Source: Acinetobacter sp. (GTDB lineage Bacteria > Pseudomonadota > Gammaproteobacteria > Pseudomonadales > Moraxellaceae). Taken from it: a stretch of 40,363 nucleotides of DNA. The notes under the pieces are model-generated. The model was not told where the DNA came from, ran no database searches, and worked only from the letters and a program-made list of their open reading frames with translations. Of this stretch, positions 1 to 6,683 are shown piece after piece; position 1 is the first letter of the stretch; each line of letters begins with the position of its first letter. The DNA is taken from NCBI GenBank assembly GCA_031277915.1, contig JAITLL010000025.1, forward strand, positions 1-40,363. The letters run 5' to 3'. The position numbers and the translations under genes were made by a program.

Positions 1-63
1 TTTACCCATTGCAGAACGTACGCCATCAACGATGACAACGTCACGTGGATTTAAAGTAGCCAT
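1..63 (-). CDS. fadA: 3-ketoacyl-CoA thiolase FadA (5' end only)
   Basis: Only the first 21 codons are in the window; they read MATLNPRDVVIVDGVRSAMG followed by K, and the gene runs off the left edge. This is the typical N-terminus of the FadA thiolase, with the V-x-G-x-R-[ST] start of the thiolase fold. FadA is the beta subunit of the fatty acid oxidation complex and cleaves 3-ketoacyl-CoA to acetyl-CoA plus a shortened acyl-CoA. The start lies 12 nt after the fadB stop codon on the same strand, which is the usual fadBA operon layout. A purine-rich AAGGAGC stretch between the two genes can serve as its ribosome binding site. The identity rests on a short stretch plus strong context. Confidence 0.9.
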   Translation of the reverse strand, partial: MATLNPRDVVIVDGVRSAMGK

Positions 64-75
64 TCACGTTGCTCC

Positions 76-2229
76 TTAACCGTAGAATTTTTTGTTGTTA
101 GCAGCCATGTCACGCAACATTTGTGGCGCTTCATAAGCCTTACCTAAGTGTGCATATTTGTCGCAAAGCGCAACGTATTCAGCAACACCTGTCTGGTCGA
201 TATAACGACATGGACCACCACGGAATGGAGGGAAACCTACACCCATAATCATTGCCATGTCTGCTTCAGCAGCAGTTGCAACAATCTTGTCTTCTAAGCA
301 ACGAACTGTTTCGTTACAGAAAGCAAGCATCATGCGGTCAATGATTTCTTGGTTATCAAACTCGCGTTTTTCACCCGTTACGAAAGGAGCAATCACTTCA
401 TATGCTGTCGGATCAACAGTTTTTGCTTTCTTGCCTTTCTTATCGAGTTCGTATTTGTAGAAACCAACGTCATTCTTTTGACCAAGACGATTAGCTTCGT
501 ACATTGCTTGGATTGAACCCTTGTAGTCTGGCTTCATACGGTCAGGGAAACCTTCCGCCATCACTTCAGCACCATGTACACCTGTATCGATACCTACAAC
601 ATCGATGAGGTAAGCAGGGCCCATTGGCCAGCCAAACTTAGACATTACATTGTCAACTTGCTGGAAGTCTGCACCGTCTTTTACAAGAAGGTCAAACGCA
701 CCAAAGTAAGGGAACAATACACGGTTAACCAAGAACCCTGGGCAGTCGTTTACAACGATTGGTGTTTTACCCATTTTTTGAGCAAGAACAACAGTGGTTG
801 CAATCGCTTCTTCAGAAGTTTTTTCACCACGAATAACTTCTACAAGCGGCATCATGTGAACTGGGTTGAAGAAGTGCATACCAACGAAGTTTTCAGGACG
901 TTGCAATGCTTTTGCTAAACGTGTGATTGAAATCGTAGACGTGTTAGACGCAATAATCGTATTTTCACGAACATTCTTTTCAGTATCCGCAAGTACCATT
1001 TCTTTAACTTTTGGATTTTCGGTTACTGCTTCGATCACGATATCGACTTCTTTAAACTCATCGTAGCTTAAAGTAGGACGGATACGTGCAAGTGTTTCAC
1101 CCATTTGCGCAGGTTTCATTTTCTTACGTTCAACTTGTTTAGTTAACAAGCTGTTCGCTTCTGACATACCTAGAGCAAGTTGTGGGTTACCAATATCTTT
1201 CATGATAATTGGAGTGCCTTTGCTTGCCGCTTGGTAAGCAATACCACCACCCATAATACCAGCGCCAAGTACAGCTGCTTGGTTGACAGGGTGTGCACCT
1301 TTTTCATGTTTTTTAGCAGTTTTCTTAACAACTTGGTCATTGAGGAATAAACCAATCAATGCACCAGCTTGTGGAGTAATCGCAGCTTTAGCAAAACCTT
1401 CCGCTTCCGCTTTTAATGCTTCGTCACGCGCAAGGCTTGCACCTGCTTGTAATGAATCAAGTAATAATTTTGGAGCAGGGTATTGAGCAGGGTTTGCTTT
1501 AGCAAGTACTGCACCTTTTGCTGTATTGAACGCCATCATTTGTTCGAGTGGGTTCAATTTTACAGCATCAAGTTTTTCTTGGCGTTTTGCTTTCCAGTTT
1601 AAACGACCAGAAATTGCTTGCTTCACTAAATTAGTTGCAGCATCAAGTAATTTGTCAGCAGCGACAACCGCATCTACAGCACCATCTTTAAGTGCAGCAG
1701 CCGGTTTTTTAGGAACAGCCATTGCCATCCATTCAACTGCGTTGTCGATACCGATAACGCGGCTTAGACGAACACTACCACCGAAACCAGGGTAAATACC
1801 GAGTTTGATTTCTGGTAAGCCCACTTGCGCAGCTTCTGACATCACACGATAGTCACAAACTAAACACATTTCAAAACCGCCACCCAAAGCCATGCCATTA
1901 ATAGCAGCAACTTTTGGAAGGTCTAAATCTTCAAAGCTATTGAAGATCTCGTGAACAGGCATAAGCCAGTCAACAATCGCTTTTTCGCCTTGTGCGAAGT
2001 TCTCGCCAAATTCAGTAATGTCTGCACCAACAATAAATGTTGATTTGCCTGAGGTAACAACTAAGCCTTTAATATCGTTATTGGCTTTTACCGCAGCAAT
2101 AGCAGCTTGGAAATCTTCAATTGTTGCACGGTTAAATTTATTGACCGACTCACCTTGTAAGTCAAAGCGGAATTCTGCAATTCCGTCCGCAAGCATTTGG
2201 ACGGTAATGGCATTGCCAGCGTGGATCAT
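76..2229 (-). CDS. fadB: Fatty acid oxidation complex subunit alpha FadB
   Basis: This 717-residue protein matches the full length of FadB, the multifunctional alpha subunit that carries enoyl-CoA hydratase/isomerase and 3-hydroxyacyl-CoA dehydrogenase activities. The N-terminal crotonase domain shows the oxyanion-hole region with the two acidic catalytic residues at E120 (GGGFEM) and E140 (GLPEIKLG). The NAD-binding fingerprint GAGIMGG is at residues 322–328, and the dehydrogenase catalytic histidine lies in MHFFNPVH (H452). A second dehydrogenase C-terminal domain follows. These positions are shifted by one or two from E. coli FadB, so the enzyme looks complete. It is the promoter-proximal gene of fadBA. 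The start ATG has an AAGGAG-type ribosome site (CTAAGGAGATC) just upstream. Confidence 0.97.
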   Translation of the reverse strand: MIHAGNAITVQMLADGIAEFRFDLQGESVNKFNRATIEDFQAAIAAVKANNDIKGLVVTSGKSTFIVGADITEFGENFAQGEKAIVDWLMPVHEIFNSFEDLDLPKVAAINGMALGGGFEMCLVCDYRVMSEAAQVGLPEIKLGIYPGFGGSVRLSRVIGIDNAVEWMAMAVPKKPAAALKDGAVDAVVAADKLLDAATNLVKQAISGRLNWKAKRQEKLDAVKLNPLEQMMAFNTAKGAVLAKANPAQYPAPKLLLDSLQAGASLARDEALKAEAEGFAKAAITPQAGALIGLFLNDQVVKKTAKKHEKGAHPVNQAAVLGAGIMGGGIAYQAASKGTPIIMKDIGNPQLALGMSEANSLLTKQVERKKMKPAQMGETLARIRPTLSYDEFKEVDIVIEAVTENPKVKEMVLADTEKNVRENTIIASNTSTISITRLAKALQRPENFVGMHFFNPVHMMPLVEVIRGEKTSEEAIATTVVLAQKMGKTPIVVNDCPGFLVNRVLFPYFGAFDLLVKDGADFQQVDNVMSKFGWPMGPAYLIDVVGIDTGVHGAEVMAEGFPDRMKPDYKGSIQAMYEANRLGQKNDVGFYKYELDKKGKKAKTVDPTAYEVIAPFVTGEKREFDNQEIIDRMMLAFCNETVRCLEDKIVATAAEADMAMIMGVGFPPFRGGPCRYIDQTGVAEYVALCDKYAHLGKAYEAPQMLRDMAANNKKFYG

Positions 2230-2618
2230 GCCTGATCTCCTTAGTTTTGGAGGATTTCTAAGTTGATGTTATGAAGCGTGTGTACAGCTCTAGTACACAT
2301 TTATGCTTCGCTAATCTTACGATAACTATATCTAAAAAAAACCTGACAAGTTGTATCAAGCCGTGACGCAAGGGTCATCAATTATTTTTTAATATTTTTT
2401 TTAATCTATATTTATGAAAAATATATTTTTAATTATAAGAGTTGCTTATTAATAAAGGTTCAAGATAAAGCTAAAGAAATGCAGTAGACAATTATTAAAT
2501 TATTGTTGGACTGGTAATAAAAATAAGATTCTTTGTGAATTATTAGACAGAAAGGGTTGTCTGTTTTTTTATCTTTGGATAAACTTTGTGTTATAAAAAC
2601 GTTAGATAAAGTAATATT
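2230..2618. other. Intergenic region between divergent fadB and lipoprotein genes
   Basis: This 389-nt AT-rich spacer holds the fadB leader on the minus strand and the promoter area of the lipoprotein gene on the plus strand. It contains a strong inverted repeat near fadB (2273–2309, listed separately). A weaker hairpin with arms AGACA/TGTCT (2545–2562) is followed by a run of seven T. No reading frame or sharp sigma70 promoter was found. Confidence 0.5.
2273..2309 (-). promoter_or_regulatory. Inverted repeat in fadB leader
   Basis: The arms TGTGTAC (2279–2285) and GTACACA (2293–2299) are perfect and separated by 7 nt. Outer arms GAAGC (2273–2277) and GCTTC (2305–2309) extend the symmetry. 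It sits about 45–80 nt upstream of the fadB start, so it could be an operator for a fatty-acid-responsive repressor or a hairpin in the leader. The sequence does not match the PsrA-type G/CAAAC-N-GTTTG/C box known from Pseudomonas. The function is inferred only from symmetry and position. Confidence 0.4.
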
Positions 2619-3623
2619 ATGTTAAAAAATAAGTTTGTAATTTTAGCCATCCTACCAATGATGTTGAGTGCATGTGGTGGCGGTGGTTCTAGTGATAATA
2701 ATTCCATAAATAATGATCAAAGTAGTGCATCACAAGATTCTACGACGAATGGAAGTCGTTACTATTTTATGGATTACAATGCGAATGAAACAGACGCATT
2801 AAATATTTCTTATTTTGAAATCTTCAATAAAAAATCAATAGATGGATCTTCTAATCAAGCTTTAGGTGAGTATTTACTCACAGAGAAAAAGCTCTATTTG
2901 CCAACTGATATAGCGATTAATGTTATGAATATTAATTCGCTAACAGATTGGACACTGGATCTTATTGGTGATGTGAAAGAGGATTGGAAACTTCAGAGAG
3001 TTAATCTGTCTGGTCAAAACATGTTTGATGCTGTTTTACCTGGTTATCGAGCAGTAGGATTTCCAGTAAATAATGAGACTACGACTTATGGACGTATATT
3101 CCTTAATACTTATGGGCAGAATAAATTTCCTGAAGGAAGTAGTTGTTATCGTTTAATTTCAAAAAAATCTAATCAAGAGTCATTTGCATTTAATGTCGGT
3201 CAAGATTATGAAATTAACCAGAGTTTTGAAGAGTTCGATGCTGACAATGCTTCGTACCTTAATTATTTGAATCAAACCAATCCATTCGGCTTTACCTATA
3301 AAGCAGTGAAGGGGACATGGCAAACGGTTCAGTGGACTACAATTTATAATACTAGTTTAGGTTTTGCTGCGAACGATAGTGTTGCAGTGCAATATCAAGG
3401 TAAGCCATATACAGCAAGTTATACAGGTAACATTGGTTGGACTGCTGATCAAGAAGTTAAACACTGGGAAACATACTTAAAAAATGCCAATGATTCTGAC
3501 AGTATTCGTTTTGCTCAGTTAAGAATTGCACAATTGAAATCAGGCTGTTATGTCTACAATGAAACTGCTGCAAGGGCACTTGTTTCTCTGAATGCGTTAA
3601 ATTGGAAACCTTATCAAAACTAA
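2619..3623 (+). CDS. Putative lipoprotein, unknown function
   Basis: The 334-residue product begins with a classic lipoprotein signal peptide: a short positive n-region (LKNK), a hydrophobic core and the lipobox LSAC with the modified cysteine at C19. A glycine/serine/asparagine-rich linker follows (CGGGGSSDNN). The signal should direct it to the cell envelope, probably the outer membrane because no Asp follows the cysteine. The mature part is polar, rich in Asn, Tyr and Trp, with two later cysteines (in SSCYRL and SGCYVY) that could form a disulfide. I do not recognise a domain. The gene stands alone, with a strong terminator directly after it and fadB divergent upstream. The low GC content and lone position suggest an accessory or lineage-specific envelope protein. 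Confidence 0.75.
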   Translation: MLKNKFVILAILPMMLSACGGGGSSDNNSINNDQSSASQDSTTNGSRYYFMDYNANETDALNISYFEIFNKKSIDGSSNQALGEYLLTEKKLYLPTDIAINVMNINSLTDWTLDLIGDVKEDWKLQRVNLSGQNMFDAVLPGYRAVGFPVNNETTTYGRIFLNTYGQNKFPEGSSCYRLISKKSNQESFAFNVGQDYEINQSFEEFDADNASYLNYLNQTNPFGFTYKAVKGTWQTVQWTTIYNTSLGFAANDSVAVQYQGKPYTASYTGNIGWTADQEVKHWETYLKNANDSDSIRFAQLRIAQLKSGCYVYNETAARALVSLNALNWKPYQN

Positions 3624-3643
3624 TTTAAAAACCTAGGTTTGAG

Positions 3644-3676
3644 AAATCTCAAGAATACTTATTCTTGAGATTTTTA
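3644..3676 (+). terminator. Rho-independent terminator after lipoprotein gene
   Basis: The arms AAATCTCAAGAAT (3644–3656) and ATTCTTGAGATTT (3661–3673) are perfectly complementary around a 4-nt loop and run into TTTTTATTT. The A-rich left side means it may also work in the reverse direction. It isolates the lipoprotein gene from the hydroxylase gene downstream. Confidence 0.88.
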
Positions 3677-3794
3677 TTTGCTAAAAATAATAGTTGTTCA
3701 TCTAGGTCTGAATTTTCTCTAAGAGTTTGTTATTATTTCCCCAATTTCAAACTTCTTCAAAGTATTTAAAAGATGCTTAAATGCGAGTAAATAT

Positions 3795-4709
3795 ATGATT
3801 AAGTGGATCATATTAGCGGTTTTTGTGATATCGGCATTGTATATCCAATATCGTGGCAAAGTGCGTCACTCGTTTTATCGTCAATTTTTTGACCATTCGA
3901 CCTTGCTCGCACCGATTAACTTTTTAATGTACATCTTTTCAAAGGTACCGAACCAGCCTTATATCGACACTCAACACTTTAAAGATTTAAAAGTGTTGGA
4001 TGAAAATTGGGAAATGATTCGAGATGAAGCAAAATCTTTATATGACCAAGGTGGGATTAAAGCTTCGAGTACCTATAATGATTTAGGCTTTAACTCGTTC
4101 TTTAAAACGGGTTGGAAACGGTTCTACCTTAAATGGTATGAGTCAAGTCATCCTTCGGCTGCTGAGCTTTGTCCAAAAACGACTGCATTACTCAAAACAT
4201 TACCGACCATTAAAGCGGCAATGTTTACCGAGCTTGCTCCTGACAGCCGTTTGGTAAGACACCGTGACCCGTATGCAGGTTCACTTCGTTATCACTTGGG
4301 TTTAATTACTCCAAATGATGATCGTTGTTTTATTGATGTAGACGGCCAAAAATACTCTTGGCGTGATGGTCAAAGTGTGGTGTTTGATGAAACTTACATT
4401 CACTATGCTGAAAATAAGACTGATCAAAACCGTATCATTTTCTTTGCAGATGTTGAACGTCCGATGAAAGTGAAATGGATGGCGCGTTTCAATCACTGGT
4501 TTGGCCGTAATGTCATGACTGCTGCAAGTTCACCGAATGAAACAGGTGACCAAACAGGTGGTTTAAATAAAGTTTTTGGTTATGTTTATCAAGTTCGTAT
4601 TAAAGCCAAAGCGTTAAAAGCGAAAAATCGTAAGTTATATTACTTCTTGAAATGGTTCCTCATGCTTGGGATTTTCTTCCTGATTTTTGTTCGACCATAC
4701 GTGTTTTAA
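3795..4709 (+). CDS. lpxO: Aspartyl/asparaginyl beta-hydroxylase family protein, LpxO-like lipid A hydroxylase
   Basis: The 304-residue protein has the aspartyl/asparaginyl beta-hydroxylase fold, an Fe(II)/2-oxoglutarate-dependent dioxygenase. Likely metal ligands are H156 in RHRDPYAGS and H203 in YIHYAEN, with R213 (QNRIIFF) positioned to bind 2-oxoglutarate. The N-terminus (residues 2–17) is a membrane anchor, and a second hydrophobic segment closes the C-terminus (about residues 283–303), so the enzyme should be held at the inner membrane facing the cytoplasm. That architecture and length match LpxO, which 2-hydroxylates a secondary acyl chain of lipid A. Acinetobacter lipid A is known to carry 2-hydroxylaurate. 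It is a single-gene unit with terminators on both sides. The family call is firm; the exact substrate is inferred. Confidence 0.85.
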   Translation: MIKWIILAVFVISALYIQYRGKVRHSFYRQFFDHSTLLAPINFLMYIFSKVPNQPYIDTQHFKDLKVLDENWEMIRDEAKSLYDQGGIKASSTYNDLGFNSFFKTGWKRFYLKWYESSHPSAAELCPKTTALLKTLPTIKAAMFTELAPDSRLVRHRDPYAGSLRYHLGLITPNDDRCFIDVDGQKYSWRDGQSVVFDETYIHYAENKTDQNRIIFFADVERPMKVKWMARFNHWFGRNVMTAASSPNETGDQTGGLNKVFGYVYQVRIKAKALKAKNRKLYYFLKWFLMLGIFFLIFVRPYVF

Positions 4710-4747
4710 TTAAAACGCCTGAAATAAAATTCTACGTGATTGAACTA

Positions 4748-4776
4748 AGCCACACCTTCGAGTGTGGTTTCTTTTT
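4748..4776 (+). terminator. Terminator after lpxO-like gene
   Basis: A CCACAC/GTGTGG stem closes a loop containing the stable TTCG tetraloop sequence and is followed by TTTCTTTTTG. It lies about 40 nt after the hydroxylase stop codon. Confidence 0.75.
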
Positions 4777-4796
4777 GTGTAAATTTTCTGCGAGGC

Positions 4797-4862
4797 CTCT
4801 GTGTCACAACAGACTTTAATCTTTTGCGCTGATTTAAAGTAAGAAACCATTGCAACACAGAG
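4797..4862. repeat. Nested inverted repeats
   Basis: The outer arms CTCTGTGT (4797–4804) and ACACAGAG (4855–4862) enclose inner arms ACTTTAA (4813–4819) and TTAAAGT (4834–4840). Both pairs are perfect. The structure ends 22 nt from the stop codon of the small lipoprotein gene on the minus strand, but there is no T-run on either side, so a simple terminator does not explain it. It could be a 3' UTR structure, a small RNA or an operator. No function can be assigned. Confidence 0.4.
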
Positions 4863-4884
4863 ATAAAGGAACTAAGCCAAACGC

Positions 4885-5169
4885 TTAGCCCAGACTACTT
4901 TTGTCACATCGCTGCATGGTGCTCAAAAAAGTAGGGGCAAAGTCCTGTGGGAGAACAGGACTTTGCAAACTGACATGTTCTAGGCGCTGCATGAGCTTGG
5001 GGGAGTAGGCTTGTTTAAGACGCTGGTAAATACATTCGCAACTAGTTTTGCTGTGCTCACCTGACAGGCAAATTTTTTCAAACTCCTGTTGCGTGTGTAA
5101 ATTGCAACCCGAAATATCCAAGCTACCTAGAACCAAACTAAAAGTTAAAATAGATTTATAAATTGTCAT
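4885..5169 (-). CDS. Small putative lipoprotein
   Basis: This 94-residue protein has a lipoprotein-type signal peptide (YKSILTFSLVLGSLDISGC) with the predicted lipidated cysteine at C22. The mature part is only about 70 residues and carries four further cysteines (C34, C44, C46, C88), with a CxC pair in SCECIYQ, suggesting disulfides in the periplasm. I recognise no domain, although the KICLSG...CECIYQRL layout resembles small cysteine-containing Acinetobacter proteins of unknown function. The gene is alone on its strand, facing away from the AT-rich region at 5170–5970. The reading frame has a convincing start and a plausible export signal, but a function cannot be given. Confidence 0.65.
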   Translation of the reverse strand: MTIYKSILTFSLVLGSLDISGCNLHTQQEFEKICLSGEHSKTSCECIYQRLKQAYSPKLMQRLEHVSLQSPVLPQDFAPTFLSTMQRCDKSSLG

Positions 5170-5360
5170 ATTATTCTCATAATGATTTATATCTATGAGT
5201 GGAGTAAAATATAATTTGTTTTAAATTTTAAAATAATTTTAAGGCAATAATTAATCCTTCCATAAAAAATGGGAAAATAAAATAATTGAAATTTTAAAAT
5301 AAAAGTAATTTATAAATTTAAAAAATAAAGGCGTAAAAACCCAAACTTTAAATAGAATAA

Positions 5361-5396
5361 TTAATTGAGAAAGAAAACGAGTTTGAATAATGGCAT
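5361..5396 (-). other. 11-codon mini reading frame downstream of structured RNA
   Basis: An ATG at 5396 (minus strand) is preceded at good spacing by AAGGAG, and encodes MPLFKLVFFLN before a stop. The Shine-Dalgarno bases fall in a short hairpin formed by ACTCC (5402–5406 on the plus strand) and GGAGT (5415–5419). In P1/P4-type phages a C4/CI antisense RNA controls translation of a short downstream gene (icd/ash type). This frame could be the truncated start of such a gene, or a leader peptide. The ribosome site and frame are visible; the rest is inference. Confidence 0.3.
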
Positions 5397-5399
5397 GGT

Positions 5400-5628
5400 C
5401 AACTCCTTAAAAATGGAGTCCTACCACCAGATCACCGTCAATTGATTATGGTGGTAGAACGAAAGGGGGTTAGCAGACTGGACTCGTAGAAACCAGCACG
5501 CGCGGGGCGTCCCCCTCCCGTCCTACCGCAAAGAAAAGGGGACGCAAGGGTCTAACGACTTATAGTAGAACTATAATCCGCTACGAGGTTACGGTCTGCT
5601 AAAACCGTCTGGCAATGTAGGCCAGCAA
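5400..5628 (-). ncRNA. Structured RNA, possibly C4/CI-like phage antisense RNA remnant
   Basis: A GC-rich block shows nested complementary arms. The outer arms are TTAGCAGAC (5470–5478) with GTCTGCTAA (5594–5602), then CTCGTAG (5483–5489) with CTACGAG (5581–5587). Inside are GCGTCCCC (5507–5514) with GGGGACGC (5538–5545), and TTATAG (5560–5565) with CTATAA (5571–5576). Separate hairpins are CTGGC/GCCAG (5609–5625) and CTACCACCA/TGGTGGTAG (5421–5457). A promoter at 5633–5661 points to minus-strand transcription starting near 5626. The layout (constitutive promoter, compact multi-stem RNA, then a ribosome site for a short frame) resembles the C4 RNA of phage P1 and CI RNA of P4, but I could not check this against a covariance model. 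Ends are approximate. Confidence 0.5.
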
Positions 5629-5632
5629 TGAG

Positions 5633-5661
5633 ATAATAATAGTTAAAATGAAAAGCGTCAA
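5633..5661 (-). promoter_or_regulatory. Sigma70 promoter of the structured RNA
   Basis: Read on the minus strand, TTGACG (5661–5656) is separated by 17 nt from TATTAT (5638–5633). Both hexamers match the sigma70 consensus well (5/6 each) and the spacing is optimal. Transcription would begin near 5626, at the edge of the GC-rich structured block. Confidence 0.65.
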
Positions 5662-6027
5662 TTATTAAAAAGGGTTTTTATTTAAAATAAATGTAGTTTA
5701 TTTTTTATTAAATTTTCTATTTTAAATATTATTTATAGAGATATTTATAATGTTTAAAAATTCTAATTAATCTAAAATTTTATATAAATACTTGGCCAAT
5801 TACAGATAATTACTCTGATTTTATAAGGGGAGGTCTTTGCCTCAATATTTATAGAAAGATTGAAGCGCCAGAATGGGTGTTTTTTATAAAATAAAAACGA
5901 TAGATTCATTTTGTGACTCACTTCACAGTGCTGGAAATTTGTTACAACTATTAAAAGCCAACATATAATTTTGGTTCTACAATTGCCCAGTTTTTTCGAA
6001 GACTGGTTAGCGCAAGTAGGTTTTACA

Positions 6028-6558
6028 ATGGCTCATGCTCATCACGCAGCTCATGCATATGTTCAGCATATTAGATTGAGAGAAGAAGAAAGTTCTCAGG
6101 ATGACCTAAAAACGAAGGCAATGTTAAGCAAAGCATCTTCGGAGTCTAAAAAGCATAATCGATCGACTTCTAAAAGACATAAAGAAGAAGATCAGAACAT
6201 TGATTTACATAAGTTCTCAAGCAAACTTGAAAGTATGTCTGCAAAATACAGTAAAGAAAAATGCGCCAAAAATATTCGTATTGCTTTACAGGCCGCAGGA
6301 GCAGATGTATCCAAACATCCGGTAGCTGCATCTGACTGGGGGCATACCTTGGAAAAGAATGGCTATAAGAAAATCAAACCAGCATTTAGTCGTCCTCAAG
6401 AAGGGGATATCTACATTATTGAACGTACCAGTGATCATACTTACGGGCATATTGCTGGTTATACAGGAAATGGTTGGTTCTCAGATTTTCGTCAAAAAAC
6501 TTATGCCGTGTATAAAGAAAAAGACGTGAAATATAGTTACTATCGTCTCGATTCTTAA
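6028..6558 (+). CDS. Orphan CHAP/NlpC-P60-like putative peptidoglycan amidase
   Basis: From ATG 6028 the product is 176 residues; a longer form from TTG 5971 (195 residues) is possible, but only the ATG has a recognisable ribosome site (AAGTAGG). The N-terminal third is His-, Ser- and Lys-rich and looks disordered. The C-terminal ~100 residues look like a papain-fold amidase: a candidate nucleophile Cys79 in KEKCAKNIR, then QEGDIYII, a candidate His141 in YGHIAGY, and a candidate acid Asp153 in WFSDFRQ. This C…GD…GH…SDF pattern is typical of CHAP/Tae-type peptidoglycan hydrolases. No signal peptide is visible, so export would need a dedicated system such as type VI secretion, or lysis. No immunity gene is adjacent. 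The family assignment is by motif only. Confidence 0.6.
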   Translation: MAHAHHAAHAYVQHIRLREEESSQDDLKTKAMLSKASSESKKHNRSTSKRHKEEDQNIDLHKFSSKLESMSAKYSKEKCAKNIRIALQAAGADVSKHPVAASDWGHTLEKNGYKKIKPAFSRPQEGDIYIIERTSDHTYGHIAGYTGNGWFSDFRQKTYAVYKEKDVKYSYYRLDS

Positions 6559-6683
6559 AGATGTACGACACATTTTGTCGGTCTACTTTGTCATCCCTTG
6601 TCAAATTTAGGTTCTGGCACAGTAAAGCACTTGAAAAGTAAGGATGAAAACATCACATTAGGTATTCAGTATTAAAGCCATGC

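Larger units (their letters stand above)
5170..5970. other. Long AT-rich intergenic region with a GC-rich structured island
   Basis: About 800 nt without a convincing protein gene. The flanks (5170–5390 and 5640–5870) are extremely AT-rich. Between them sits a GC-rich island with multiple complementary arms and a promoter (5396–5661, listed separately). A 31-codon frame at 5873–5968 ends two bases before a possible TTG start of the next gene, but it has no ribosome binding site. The base-composition break suggests acquired DNA left as a remnant. Confidence 0.6.

Noticed and set aside
1283-1795. Plus-strand frames inside fadB
   Set aside because: They are antisense shadows of a conserved, fully intact fadB; composition follows fadB codon structure and no start signal exists.
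2545-2570. Hairpin AGACA/TGTCT followed by seven T, upstream of the first lipoprotein gene
   Set aside because: It looks like a weak terminator, but no plus-strand gene lies upstream to be terminated and the stem is only five pairs.
5873-5968. A 31-codon frame (starting MGVFYKIKTI) just before the amidase-like gene
   Set aside because: No Shine-Dalgarno sequence, AT-rich codon content and a different frame from the next gene. A frameshifted N-terminus is conceivable but not supported.
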